Positions 26,410-35,584 of a DNA stretch of 64,000 nt are shown in pieces; position 1 is the stretch's first letter; every line of letters starts with the position of its first letter. Location of the stretch: NCBI RefSeq assembly GCF_014650555.1, contig NZ_BMVE01000006.1, positions 248,001 through 312,000 of the forward strand, given 5' to 3'. The notes beneath the pieces were generated by a model. It made no database searches, was not told the origin of the DNA, and saw nothing but the letters and a program-made list of their open reading frames with translations. The DNA is from Streptomyces goshikiensis. Lineage in GTDB: Bacteria > Actinomycetota > Actinomycetes > Streptomycetales > Streptomycetaceae. Made by a program: the position numbers and the translations under genes.

Positions 26410-27639
26410 TCAGCGGGAGGTGTCGAAGACTTCCTCGCGGGTGGCGGCGAGGGCGCTCTCCAGCGCGCCGCGCAGCACCGGCCGCTCGCGCACCTGACCC
26501 GCGACCAGGCGAGGCCGGGCGGGCGCCAGTTCGCCGAGCTCGGCCTCCAGCAGCGCGCGCAGCGGATCGCCGCCCGCGGTGATCACGGCCCCGGACAGGA
26601 CCACGACCTCCGGGTCCAGTACGGCGACCAGCGAGGCCAGACCGGTCGCGAGGACCGTGGCGTACGACTGGAGGAAGCGCAGGTACGGCCCTTCGGGCTC
26701 GGCGGCGGCCCGCCGCAGCAGTGCGACGGCCTCGGCGACCAGCGGCCCGTGCGGCGCGTGCGGCGCGTCGGGCGGCGTCCCGCCGGGCGTGGCCTCGATG
26801 CCCAGTTCGGCGGCGAGCCGCGGCAGTACCTGTACGCCGGCCAGCTCCTGGTAGCCGCCCGTGTTGGCCCGGGTGACCTGCCGGACCAGGGGGTGGCCCG
26901 GCACCGGCAGGAATCCCACCTCGCCCGCGCCGCCGGTCCAGCCGCGGTGCAGCCGGCCGCCGAGCACCAGGGCGGCCCCGAGGCCCTCCTCGTTCCAGAG
27001 CAGGACGAAGTCCTCGTGGCCGCGGGCCGCGCCGAGCCGCTGCTCGGCGATCGCGGCGAGGTTCACGTCGTTCTCGTACTCCACCGGCATCGGCAGCGCC
27101 GCCGCCAGTTCGTCGAGGAGGGTGGGGGAGTGCCAGCCGGGGAGGTGGCTCGCGTAGCGCAGCCGGCCGGTCTGCGGGTCGAAGGCGCCCGGGGTGGCGA
27201 TCACCAGGCGGTGCAGGTCGGAGCGCTGTAGTCCGGCGGCCTTGACGGCCTCGCCGAGCGCCTCGGTGACCTGCTCCACGGCCCCGGCGCCCTCCTTGTA
27301 CGGGAGCTCGAAGCTGCCGACCACCGCGCCGGTGAGGTCGGCTACGGCGGCGAGGACCCGCTCGGGGGTGACGTCGAGACCGCCGACGTGGGCGGCGCGC
27401 GGGTTGAGCGCGTACAGCTGGGCGCTCGGTCCGGGCCGGCCGCCGTCGGTCCCGGTGGCCACGACCAGTCCGGCGTCCTCCAGGCGGGCCAGCAGCTGGG
27501 AGGCGGTGGGCTTCGACAGCCCGGTCAGGTGCCCGATCCTGGTCCGGGACAGCGGGCCGTGGGCGAGCAGGAGCTCCAGCGCGGCCCGGTCGTTCATGGC
27601 GCGCAGCAGGCTGGGCGTTCCGGGTGTGGCTGCGGGCAT
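26410..27639 (-). CDS. csnR: ROK-family transcriptional repressor (CsnR-like)
   Basis: 409 residues. N-terminal winged helix-turn-helix (ALELLLAHGPLSRTRIGHLTGLSKPTASQLLARLEDAGLV), then a ROK sugar-sensing domain: VGGLDVTPERVLAAVADL, VEYENDVNLAAIAEQRLGAARG and VVVLSGAVITAGGD. The usual ROK zinc-binding Cys cluster is not seen. First gene of the operon; a palindrome at 27671-27685 would be its own operator. CsnR proteins repress both the transport operon and chitosanase genes (literature, from memory). ATG 27639 is preceded by GAGGGAGAGAAG; an in-frame TTG at 27666 is less likely. Confidence 0.9.
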   Translation of the reverse strand: MPAATPGTPSLLRAMNDRAALELLLAHGPLSRTRIGHLTGLSKPTASQLLARLEDAGLVVATGTDGGRPGPSAQLYALNPRAAHVGGLDVTPERVLAAVADLTGAVVGSFELPYKEGAGAVEQVTEALGEAVKAAGLQRSDLHRLVIATPGAFDPQTGRLRYASHLPGWHSPTLLDELAAALPMPVEYENDVNLAAIAEQRLGAARGHEDFVLLWNEEGLGAALVLGGRLHRGWTGGAGEVGFLPVPGHPLVRQVTRANTGGYQELAGVQVLPRLAAELGIEATPGGTPPDAPHAPHGPLVAEAVALLRRAAAEPEGPYLRFLQSYATVLATGLASLVAVLDPEVVVLSGAVITAGGDPLRALLEAELGELAPARPRLVAGQVRERPVLRGALESALAATREEVFDTSR

Positions 27640-27670
27640 GACGCTTCTCTCCCTCACCGAGGTCAACTGT

Positions 27671-27685
27671 TAGGTAAGTTTCCTA
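27671..27685. promoter_or_regulatory. CsnR-box-like operator before the csn operon
   Basis: TAGGTAAGTTTCCTA is an inverted repeat with one mismatch per arm (TAGGTAA / TAGGAAA). It lies 32 bp before the csnR ATG and 15 bp downstream (reverse strand) of a TTGACA (27706-27701) that could be the -35, so it would cover the -10 region and block initiation. The motif resembles the CsnR operator of Streptomyces chitosanase promoters as I remember it. Confidence 0.65.
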
Positions 27686-27778
27686 TCGCCGTTCGGGCCC
27701 TGTCAATGGAACCGCCCCGCAGGAATGACCTGCGGGGCAGTGGATCCCGCGCACCGGGCGCGGGCGGGGCGGGCGGGG

Positions 27779-28852
27779 CTACTTGGTGATGCGGGGGGTG
27801 CTCGGGGCCGGGATCGGGGCGGTCGCCAGGGACTGCGGGGACGTCGGGTTCGCCAGCGCGGACGGGGCGGCGACGGCCGCCGAGGGGTCCGCCGGGGCCT
27901 CGCCCTCCTCGTCGGCCGGGGCCACGCCTCCGATGATCCGGATGCCGGCGGCGTCGAAGGCCTCCTTGATCCGCCAGCGCAGCTCGCGCTCCACGGCGAA
28001 CTGCTGCCCCGGCATCGTCTTCGCCGACACCTTCACCGTCATCGAGGCCAGCAGCACCTCGTCCAGGCCCAGCACCTCGACCGGGCCCCACAGGCGCTCG
28101 TCCCACGGGCTGTCCTTCGCCAGGCCTTCGGCGACCCGCTGGACGACCTCGCGGATGTGGGCCAGGTTCTCCGTGGGCTTGACCTGCACGTCCACGCCCG
28201 CCGTGGCCCAGCCCTGGCTGAGGTTGCCGATCCGCTTGATCTCGCCGTTGCGGACGTACCAGATCTCGCCGTTGTCGCCGCGCAGCTTGGTCACGCGCAG
28301 ACCGACCTCGATGACCTCGCCGGAGGCCACACCCGCGTCGATCTTGTCGCCGACGCCGTACTGGTCCTCCATGATCATGAAGACGCCGGACAGGAAGTCC
28401 GTCACCAGGTTCCGGGCGCCGAAACCGATCGCGACACCGGCCACACCCGCGCTCGCGAGCAGCGGGGCCAGGTCGATCTTGAGGGCGCCGAGGACCATCA
28501 GGGCGGCCGTGCCGAGGATCAGGAAGGACGCCACCGACCGCAGGACCGAGCCGATCGCCTCCGAGCGCTGGCGGCGGCGTTCCGCGTTGACCAGCAGCCC
28601 GCCGAGCGCGGTGCCCTCGACGGCCTCCGCGCTGCTGTTCATCCGGGTTATCAGCCTGGTCAGCGCCTTGCGGACCACCGAGCGGAGCGCGGCCGCGATC
28701 ACGATGATCAGGAGGATCTTCAGACCGATGCTCAGCCAGGTGGCCCAGTTCTCCTCGATGAAGCTCGCGGCGTTGGTGACGCTCTGCTGGGCTTCGGCGG
28801 CGTCCGGGATCTCGGAGGCGAGCGGGAGCAGGGGGGCGGCGGGCCAGGGCAC
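27779..28852 (-). CDS. MscS-family mechanosensitive ion channel
   Basis: 357 residues. Two or three helices precede the pore helix and beta domain: LSIGLKILLIIVIAAALRSVV, SFLILGTAALMVLGAL, then LLASAGVAGVAIGFGARNLVTDFLSGVFMIMEDQYGVGDKI, the MscS pore/TM3 signature. The cytoplasmic domain ends in a Pro/Ala-rich tail. It releases solutes under hypo-osmotic shock (family role). GTG 28852 is chosen because GGAGG lies 8 nt upstream; a longer frame to 28981 has no ribosome site. Confidence 0.9.
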   Translation of the reverse strand: MPWPAAPLLPLASEIPDAAEAQQSVTNAASFIEENWATWLSIGLKILLIIVIAAALRSVVRKALTRLITRMNSSAEAVEGTALGGLLVNAERRRQRSEAIGSVLRSVASFLILGTAALMVLGALKIDLAPLLASAGVAGVAIGFGARNLVTDFLSGVFMIMEDQYGVGDKIDAGVASGEVIEVGLRVTKLRGDNGEIWYVRNGEIKRIGNLSQGWATAGVDVQVKPTENLAHIREVVQRVAEGLAKDSPWDERLWGPVEVLGLDEVLLASMTVKVSAKTMPGQQFAVERELRWRIKEAFDAAGIRIIGGVAPADEEGEAPADPSAAVAAPSALANPTSPQSLATAPIPAPSTPRITK

Positions 28853-29124
28853 GACGGGTACCTCCAGGTATAGCGGTCTGCCGACGGAACGGGGGTGCGG
28901 GCAGAACATCCACACTAACGGGGCATCCGCCTGACTCCGGTGCCTGGCGTTCCGCTTGTTCGGGGGAGAGACGGGATTCACCTGGGGATGAAGTGGGGTG
29001 TGGTTGAAAACACCTCCGACCCGTTACGGGCGCGTGGTGGCGCTTCGACCAGCCGTAAGGAGAGACTGGAGAGCAGATCGTCCCGGCGCGAGCCACGCGC
29101 CGCCGGCGTACAAGGAGGCAGTCC

Positions 29125-29661
29125 GTGCCGCACGTCCTGGTCCTCAATGCGTCGTACGAGCCTCTCGGCGTCGTACCGCTCCGCCGCGCGCTCGTCCTCG
29201 TCCTGGAGAACAAAGCGGTCTCCCTGGAGGAATCCGGCGCCTTTCTGCACAGCGCGACCAGAGCCGTCCCCGCGCCCAGCGTGGTCCGGCTCAAGCGCTT
29301 CGTGCGGGTCCCCTACCGGGGGCCCGTTCCGCTCACCAGGCGCGCGCTGTTCGCGCGGGACGGCGGCCGCTGCATGTACTGCGGCGGGGTCGCCACCAGC
29401 GTCGACCACGTGATCCCGCGCAGCCGGGGTGGGCAGCACGCGTGGGACAACGTCGTCGCGGCGTGCCGGCGGTGCAACCACGTCAAGGCCGACCGGCACC
29501 TGCTGGAACTGGGGTGGCGCCTGCGGCACCAGCCGGCCCCGCCGTCGGGGCTGGCGTGGCGGATCATCGGCACGGGGCACCGGGACCCGCGCTGGATGCC
29601 TTACCTCCAGCCGTACGGGGCGGAGGACGCGCTGGACCGCATCGGCGTCGCCGCCTCGTAG
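29125..29661 (+). CDS. HNH endonuclease-family protein
   Basis: 178 residues. HNH core with zinc ligands: CMYCG (C83, C86), DHVIPRSRGG (H95), WDNVVAACRRCNHVKADR (N109, C114, C117, H119). The N-terminal VLNASYEPLGVVPLRRALVLVLENKAV segment is typical of the stand-alone HNH proteins found in most actinobacteria and cyanobacteria, whose role is unsettled. AAGGAGG lies 8 nt before the GTG start. Divergent from the MscS gene. Confidence 0.92.
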   Translation: MPHVLVLNASYEPLGVVPLRRALVLVLENKAVSLEESGAFLHSATRAVPAPSVVRLKRFVRVPYRGPVPLTRRALFARDGGRCMYCGGVATSVDHVIPRSRGGQHAWDNVVAACRRCNHVKADRHLLELGWRLRHQPAPPSGLAWRIIGTGHRDPRWMPYLQPYGAEDALDRIGVAAS

Positions 29662-29694
29662 CTCCGCCGGTGTTCCGTGACGCCGCCGCGGGCG

Positions 29695-29721
29695 CCGGCG
29701 GGGCTGGAACCGCCCCGCCGG
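29695..29721. terminator. Bidirectional hairpin between HNH and GH84 genes
   Basis: CCGGCGGGGC and GCCCCGCCGG form a perfect 10-bp stem with a 7-nt loop, between two converging genes. There is no T-run, usual for Streptomyces terminators. Confidence 0.6.
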
Positions 29722-29727
29722 GCCGGG

Positions 29728-32700
29728 TTACGGGGTGACCGCCTGCGCCGTCGCGGACCAGAGGCTGCAGCCGAAGCGGGTGGCGCGGGTGGTGCAGGTG
29801 ACGCGGAGGAAGCGGGTGTCCGGGGCGTCCATGCGGAGGGATTCCTTCCCGCCGCGGGAGGCCGAGACGGTGACCGCCGGGCGCCAGGTGACACCGTCCG
29901 AGGACGTCTCCACGCGGTAGGCGGACGGGTACGCGTCCTGCCAGTGCAGGGTCAGCAGCCCCACCCGGGCCGGCGCAGCCAGCTCGGCCTGCCACCAGGC
30001 GCCGTCCACCGCGCGGGAGGACCAGCGGGTGCTGTCGGAGCCGTCCACCACCGCCGAGGCCGGGAACTGCGCGGCCTCGTCGCCCGAGGACGTGGCCCGC
30101 GCCGTGCGCAGCAGGTCCGGCCCGCCCGTCTTCGGCACCGCGTGGACCGTGAGCATCCGGGACTCCCCGGCGAACGTCACCGGGACCGAGTACACCCCCG
30201 CCGGCGTCGACGCCGGGATCGTGACCTCCACCGGGACCGAGACCCGGGTGCCGCGCGGAGCCGTCGCCTCCGACGGCAGCCGCACCTCGACCCCCTTCGG
30301 CGGCGCCGCCGCCAGCGGGCCGCGGACCTCGCCGGCCCGCAGCCCCGACAGCTCGGCCGTCAGCCGCTTCGGGGCCCCGCCGATCTCCGCGTCCACGCGG
30401 CCCCCGTCGGACAGCTCGAACCGCGCCTGCGGCCCGTCCGCGAACCACGGCACGACGCCCCGTACCTCCGGCGCCGGACCCGACCACGCCAGCCGGACCG
30501 CGTCCGCCCGTACCCCCGCGGCGTCCGCCTGGGTCCACCCGGACGCCGAGGCGTCGCCGATCTTCCGCCAGCCCTCGCCCGGAACCCGCGCTTCCACGAT
30601 CGCGCCCCGGGTCCCCGCCGGCAGCGGGTCCGTCATGACGGTCACGGCCGACAGCGGCCGCGCCGTGTCCAGCTCGACCGCCCAGACGCCGGGCAGCTTC
30701 ACGACCGTGCCGACCCGCGCGGACGCGCCCGTCCAGGCGTCCGCCTCGGCCACCGCCTTCTGAAGGAACGGATCCAGCACCGCCGTGTCCACCCGGGCGT
30801 CGCCCGGCTCCGACAGCGCGGCGCGCGCCTCGGCCAGGGCCCGCGAGGACTTCCAGGCCGCCGCCCCGTCGCCGCGGGACTGCGACTGCAGGACGTCGAC
30901 GGCCAGTTCGCCCGCCGTCCCGTACCGGGCCAGCCGGTCCAGCCACGGGCCCGCCTCGCCGTTCTCGCCCGCCAGGTACGCCAGCCGCTGCGGGGCCTCC
31001 CGCAGGACGGTGAAGGCCCCGCGCAGCCGCTCCGCGGCCGCCTTCGCCGCGTCGCCGGTGCCCCGGGTCCGCCAGAACTCCTCCATCAGCGGCTTCAGGT
31101 ACGCCGACTCCTCCTGCTTCAGGCCCGAGGACGCCGTGTTCCCGGCCAGCGCGCCCAGCGCCTCCCGGGCCTTGGCGTCCGGCCCCGCCAGTTCCGCGAC
31201 CGCCGCCGCCCAGGACTCCGCGGGCCGGTAGCCGCGCGGGTTCCAGGAGTAGTCCGCCGCCGTGAACAGCGGGATCCGCGACAGCGTGCCCTGCTGCATG
31301 GCGTTGGCGAGCATCCCCGCCGAACCGCCCGCCACCGCCGGATCCCGCCCGATGTACGGGCCGAGGAAGATCCGGCCCGGCTCCCAGTCGTTCACCGGGT
31401 AGTTGTCCATGGTGACCATCGGATGCCCGAACGCCGCCCGCGCCCCGGCCAGTTCCTTGCCAGTGATGGTGCGCGGCACCACGCCCACGCCCGTCCAGGC
31501 CACCTCCACCCGCCCGTCCAGCCGGCTCGCGAGGGCCGTCCGGTAGGCGGTGGCGCCGTCCTGGTAGTACTCGGTGGGCAGCAGCGACAGCGGGGCCGCG
31601 CCCGGGTGCCGCTCCGCCAGGCGGGCCGCCAGCTCGCCCGCGACCTCCGCGTGCGCCTTCGCGGCCGCCTGCGGGCCCGTCCCGTACCGCACCCGGTCCG
31701 CGCGGCAGCCCCACTCCGTGTAGCTGACGTCCTGGAACTGCAGCTGGAACGCCCGGAAGCCCAGGTCCCACATGGCGTCCACCTTGCGGGCGAGCGCCTC
31801 CCGGTCGGAGGCCGAGGCCAGGCACATCGACTGCCCGGGGGACACCGCCCAGCCGAGCACCACCTTGTTGGCGCGGGCCCGTTCGGCCAGCGCCCGGAAC
31901 TCGTCCTGCCGCTCCTGCGGGTACTCCTCGCGCCAGCCCGTCGTCCGGTACGTGTCGTCCCCCGGTGCGAGCAGCATCCGGTTCTGCTTGGTGCGGCCCA
32001 TGAAATCCAGCTGCGCGAGCCGCTGTTCCCGGGTCCACTGCTGCCCGTAGAAACCCTCGGTGATCCCGCGCACCGGGGCGATCGCCCAGTCCCGCACCAG
32101 CACCCCGGGGATCTTCCCCTTGCCGCCGGCCAGCACCTGACGCAGCGTCTGCGCCGCGTGGAACGGCCCGTCCTCGCCCACGCCCGCCAGCGCGACGGTG
32201 TCCCGGCCGCCGGTGCGGCCCACGGCCAGCCGGTAGCCCCCGGCCGGCAGGTCGCCCGCCTCGGCCGCGCCCAGCTCCCGCAGGGCCCGCTCCGCGTCGG
32301 GGCCCTGGAGGCGTACGACGGTGCCCCGTTCGGGCAGCGCCGCCCCCGGCCGCACCTCGCGCAGGGTCCGTACGCCCGCCTCGCGCAGGGCCGTCCGTAC
32401 CACCTGGGCGGCGTCCGGGTCGGCGTCGGCGGGCAGCACCAGCACGGCCTCGCTGCCCAGCGGCACCGCGCGCTTGGGATCGGCGGCCATCGACTGCGGC
32501 CGCGGCCACACGGGAGGGGAGCCGTCGGCGGCCTGGGGTATGGGGGCGCCCGGCGACATGCCCGTGGGGGCGAGCGCCGAGGAGGCTCCGGAGGTCCCCG
32601 CGGCGGCGCCGGGCGCGCTCCCGGCGGCCGGCGCGGCGGCCGGGTCCTTCGCCGGCGGCACCGGCGCCGTCGGCCATCCGAATGACTCCGGATGTGCCGC

Positions 32701-32778
32701 GATCGCCCCGCCGCCGAGCAGCGTGCCGATGACGGCCACGGCCACGGCCGTGGTCCGTTTCCTGCCCCTGAGCTGCAC
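29728..32778 (-). CDS. Secreted GH84-type beta-N-acetylglucosaminidase with CBM32-like tail
   Basis: 1016 residues. Signal peptide TTAVAVAVIGTLLGGGAIAA, Pro/Ala linker, a GH20b-like N-domain (VRLQGPDAERALRELGAAEAGDLPAGGYRLAVG), then the GH84 barrel: RGITEGFYGQQWTREQRLAQLDFMGRTKQNRMLLAPGDD, GWAVSPGQSM and FQLQFQDVSYTEWG. At the place of the classical Asp-Asp catalytic pair the sequence is Gln-Asp. A helical domain, a NEW3-like beta domain (PVEVTIPASTPAGVYSVPVTF) and a C-terminal F5/8-type domain (ATSSGDEAAQFPASAVVDGSDSTRWSS) follow. Likely removes GlcNAc-type sugars outside the cell. GTG 32778 follows GGGGAGG. Confidence 0.88.
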   Translation of the reverse strand: MQLRGRKRTTAVAVAVIGTLLGGGAIAAHPESFGWPTAPVPPAKDPAAAPAAGSAPGAAAGTSGASSALAPTGMSPGAPIPQAADGSPPVWPRPQSMAADPKRAVPLGSEAVLVLPADADPDAAQVVRTALREAGVRTLREVRPGAALPERGTVVRLQGPDAERALRELGAAEAGDLPAGGYRLAVGRTGGRDTVALAGVGEDGPFHAAQTLRQVLAGGKGKIPGVLVRDWAIAPVRGITEGFYGQQWTREQRLAQLDFMGRTKQNRMLLAPGDDTYRTTGWREEYPQERQDEFRALAERARANKVVLGWAVSPGQSMCLASASDREALARKVDAMWDLGFRAFQLQFQDVSYTEWGCRADRVRYGTGPQAAAKAHAEVAGELAARLAERHPGAAPLSLLPTEYYQDGATAYRTALASRLDGRVEVAWTGVGVVPRTITGKELAGARAAFGHPMVTMDNYPVNDWEPGRIFLGPYIGRDPAVAGGSAGMLANAMQQGTLSRIPLFTAADYSWNPRGYRPAESWAAAVAELAGPDAKAREALGALAGNTASSGLKQEESAYLKPLMEEFWRTRGTGDAAKAAAERLRGAFTVLREAPQRLAYLAGENGEAGPWLDRLARYGTAGELAVDVLQSQSRGDGAAAWKSSRALAEARAALSEPGDARVDTAVLDPFLQKAVAEADAWTGASARVGTVVKLPGVWAVELDTARPLSAVTVMTDPLPAGTRGAIVEARVPGEGWRKIGDASASGWTQADAAGVRADAVRLAWSGPAPEVRGVVPWFADGPQARFELSDGGRVDAEIGGAPKRLTAELSGLRAGEVRGPLAAAPPKGVEVRLPSEATAPRGTRVSVPVEVTIPASTPAGVYSVPVTFAGESRMLTVHAVPKTGGPDLLRTARATSSGDEAAQFPASAVVDGSDSTRWSSRAVDGAWWQAELAAPARVGLLTLHWQDAYPSAYRVETSSDGVTWRPAVTVSASRGGKESLRMDAPDTRFLRVTCTTRATRFGCSLWSATAQAVTP

Positions 32779-32977
32779 CGAGCCTCCCCGTCGCGAGTCG
32801 TCACCCGCTCGTACTGATGAGCCCGAGCCCACCACCCGTGCGGCTGGAGTGTCAATGCGAGAGGGTGATCTGACCGGTATACGCCAGGAATGCACGCCCC
32901 TTGACTGGGTATGGCTGCGGTATTCATCCGGGGTGTTGCATGGGCACGTCCGACGATCCGCACGAAGGAGTGCCGTC

Positions 32978-33214
32978 ATGAACGCCCGCAGGAACGCCGC
33001 CCTGGTGACCGCCCGCGCCCGCCTCGCGCGGGGTCCCGCCCCGCTCGCCCACCTGCCCGTTCAGGAGGAGTCCCCGGACGGGCCGCTCACGAGCGAACCC
33101 CCGCTCGCCGGCTCCGGGCACGCGCCGTTGACCAGCGAGCCGCCGCTCGCCGACGCGGCCCCGCTGACGAGCGAGCCGACCACCTCCGCCGCGGCGGCCG
33201 CCGCGGGGGACTGA
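32978..33214 (+). CDS. Small LTSEPPLA-repeat protein of unknown function
   Basis: 78 residues. A basic N-terminal half (MNARRNAALVTARARLARG) is followed by three repeats of PLTSEPPLA (two exact, the last degenerate, PLTSEPTTS) and an Ala-rich end. No signal peptide or membrane helix. GAAGGAG lies 7 nt before the ATG, and codon use fits the surroundings, so it is a real gene. It is divergent from the GH84 gene and about 70 bp upstream of malQ. Function unknown. Confidence 0.75.
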   Translation: MNARRNAALVTARARLARGPAPLAHLPVQEESPDGPLTSEPPLAGSGHAPLTSEPPLADAAPLTSEPTTSAAAAAAGD

Positions 33215-33287
33215 CCAGCCCGAAGCCAGAGCGCCGTACGGGCCGGGGGCCTGACGGCCCGACAGTCAGATACGGAGAGGGATGCAG

Positions 33288-35282
33288 ATGGACGACCTGG
33301 CCCGGCTCGCGGCCCTGCACGGCGTGGCCACCGCCTTCCAGCCCGCCGCGGACGTCACCGTCCCGGTGCCGGAGGCCACCGTCAAGGCGGTCCTCGGGCT
33401 GCTGGGGGTCATCACCGACGACGCGGAGAGCGTCCGGGCGCAGGCCGCCGACGCCGTACGGGAGGCGGCCGGGCGGCTGCTGCCGCGGACGGTGGTGCTC
33501 TGGCAGGGGGAACCCGTGCCGCCCGAGCCGGCCGGACTGCCGCCGGGCACCCGGGTGCGGGTCGCCGCGGAGGAGACGGGCGAGGAACTCGCGTGGGGTC
33601 CCGCACTGCCCCTCGGGGTCCACCGGCTCACCGCCGAGGCCCCCGACGGGCGGACCGGGCGGGCCGCCCTGATCGTGGCCCCGCCGCGGGCCCCGGCCGC
33701 GCCCGCGCGGGCCCACGGGCTGCTCGTCCAGCTGTACTCCCTGCTGTCCGAACGCTCCTGGGGCATGGGCGACCTCGGTGACCTCGCGGACCTCGCCGAC
33801 TGGGCCGGCCGCACCCACGGCGCCGGGTTCATCCAGGTCAACCCGCTGCACGCGGCCGTGCCCGGCAGCCCGACCGACCCCTCCCCGTACCGGCCGTCCT
33901 CGCGGCGCTTCCCGGACCCGGTGTACCTGCGGATCGAGGACGTCCCCGAGTACGCCGACTGCCCCGGCCGCCGGGCCCTCGACGGGCTCGCCGCCCGGGG
34001 CGGGGAACTGCGCCGCCAGGTCCTGGAGAAGGGCGCGCTGATCGACCGGGACGCCGTCTGGGAGCTCAAGCGGCAGGCCCTGGAACTGCTGTACGCCGTC
34101 CCGCGCACCCCCGAACGGGAGGCCGCCTACGCGGCGTTCCGCGCGGAGCAGGGCGGTCCGCTGGACGTGCACGCCGCCTGGTGCGCCGCGCACGCCGGGG
34201 AGGACCCCGAGGAGCGGCGGGACTTCCACCGCTGGCTGGTCTGGCTGACGGAAGCCCAGCTCGCCGCCGCCCAGCGGGCCGCGCGGGAGGCCGGCATGAC
34301 GGTCGGCATCGTGCACGACCTGGCCGTCGGGGTGCACCCGCAGGGCTCCGACGCCTCCGGCACGCCGCACTACGCCGGGGACGCCTCGGTCGGCGCCCCG
34401 CCGGACGCCTTCAACGCGCGCGGCCAGGACTGGGGGCTGCCGCCCTGGCGGCCCGACCGGCTGGAGGAGGCGGCGTACGAGCCCTTCCGGGCCCTGCTGC
34501 GCGGGGTGTTCCGGTACGCGGGCGCGCTGCGCATCGACCACGTCATGGGCCTGTTCCGGCTCTGGTGGATCCCCCGGGAGGCGCTGCCCGCCGAGGGCAC
34601 GTACGTCTCCTACGACGGGGAGGCGATGCTCGCGGTGCTGGTGCTGGAGGCCCACCGGGCCGGGGCGCTGGTCATCGGCGAGGACCTCGGGACCGTGGAG
34701 CCGCGGGTGCGCGAGGCGCTGGCGCGGCGCGGGGTGCTCGGCACCTCGGTGCTGTGGTTCGAGCGGGACTGGTCCGGCTCCGGCGGACCGCTGGACCCCG
34801 GGGCCTGGCGGGCGGACTGCCTGGCCACCGTCACCACCCACGATCTGCCGCCGACGGCCGCCAAGCTGGCCGGGGGGCACGTGGAACTGCGCGACCGGCT
34901 GGGCCTGCTGACCCGCCCGGCGGAGGCGGAGCGGGCCGAGGACGCCGCCGACACCGCCGAGTGGCTGGAGGTGCTGGACGGCCTCGGCCTGGACACGAAG
35001 GGCGAGGAGGCCGCCGTACGGGCCCTGTACGGGTTCCTGCTGCGCACTCCGGCGCGGCTGGTCGGGGTGTGGCTGCCGGACGCCGTGGGCGACCGGCGGC
35101 CGCAGAACCTGCCGGGGACCTGGGACCAATACCCCAACTGGCGGCTGCCGGTCGCCGATGACGGGGGCCGGCCGCTGACACTGGAGGCACTGACGGCCTC
35201 GCCCCGCGCGAACGCCCTGCTGAGCGCGGTACGGGAGGGCGTGCACACTCGTACGGCACCCCCGGGCGCGCGCCCGGTTTAG
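33288..35282 (+). CDS. malQ: 4-alpha-glucanotransferase (amylomaltase, MalQ, GH77)
   Basis: 664 residues, with the N-terminal extension typical of actinobacterial MalQ. GH77 blocks: GAGFIQVNPLHAAVPGSPTDPSPYRPSSRRFPDPVYLRI, LRIDHVMGLFRLWWIP (nucleophile Asp), VIGEDLGTVEP (acid/base Glu) and TTHDLPPTAAKLAGG (stabilising Asp). It transfers maltosyl and longer alpha-1,4-glucan segments in maltodextrin and glycogen metabolism. ATG 33288 sits 8 nt after GGAGAGG; ATG 33282 is too close to it. Confidence 0.95.
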   Translation: MDDLARLAALHGVATAFQPAADVTVPVPEATVKAVLGLLGVITDDAESVRAQAADAVREAAGRLLPRTVVLWQGEPVPPEPAGLPPGTRVRVAAEETGEELAWGPALPLGVHRLTAEAPDGRTGRAALIVAPPRAPAAPARAHGLLVQLYSLLSERSWGMGDLGDLADLADWAGRTHGAGFIQVNPLHAAVPGSPTDPSPYRPSSRRFPDPVYLRIEDVPEYADCPGRRALDGLAARGGELRRQVLEKGALIDRDAVWELKRQALELLYAVPRTPEREAAYAAFRAEQGGPLDVHAAWCAAHAGEDPEERRDFHRWLVWLTEAQLAAAQRAAREAGMTVGIVHDLAVGVHPQGSDASGTPHYAGDASVGAPPDAFNARGQDWGLPPWRPDRLEEAAYEPFRALLRGVFRYAGALRIDHVMGLFRLWWIPREALPAEGTYVSYDGEAMLAVLVLEAHRAGALVIGEDLGTVEPRVREALARRGVLGTSVLWFERDWSGSGGPLDPGAWRADCLATVTTHDLPPTAAKLAGGHVELRDRLGLLTRPAEAERAEDAADTAEWLEVLDGLGLDTKGEEAAVRALYGFLLRTPARLVGVWLPDAVGDRRPQNLPGTWDQYPNWRLPVADDGGRPLTLEALTASPRANALLSAVREGVHTRTAPPGARPV

Positions 35283-35302
35283 GTGTTCGCTACGTTTGCA
35301 CC

Positions 35303-35542
35303 GTGGACAAGAAGAACGCTCTGCGCGCCGGCGCCGTCACGGCCGGATCGACGCTGATGATGCTGCTGATGACGTCTCCCGCCCTGGCGCTGACCCGCGA
35401 CGACGGTGACGACCCGGGCACGGGCCTGAGCATCGCCGAAACGGTGGGCCTGTTCGTGTGCCTGCCGATCGTGCTGTTCCTGATCATCGCGGGCCTGGTG
35501 ATGGTCGGCGACAAGTCGCACAAGCAGCAGACCGCCAAGTGA
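35303..35542 (+). CDS. Small hypothetical membrane protein
   Basis: 79 residues: a hydrophobic N-terminal segment resembling a signal peptide (TAGSTLMMLLMTSPALA), a short acidic loop (RDDGDDPGTG), one membrane helix (VGLFVCLPIVLFLIIAGLVMV) and a basic tail. No ribosome site precedes the GTG, so the message may be leaderless; TACGTT at 35291 could be the -10. It lies 20 nt after malQ. Function unknown; similar short proteins are common in Streptomyces. Confidence 0.8.
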   Translation: MDKKNALRAGAVTAGSTLMMLLMTSPALALTRDDGDDPGTGLSIAETVGLFVCLPIVLFLIIAGLVMVGDKSHKQQTAK

Positions 35543-35584
35543 CGACCGAGCTGACCTGACCTGGTCATCTCTTAAGACTTCCGG

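Noticed and set aside
32901..32906. TTGACT as the -35 of the LTSEPPLA-repeat gene
   Set aside because: No acceptable -10 at 16-19 bp; TATTCA is only 14 bp away.
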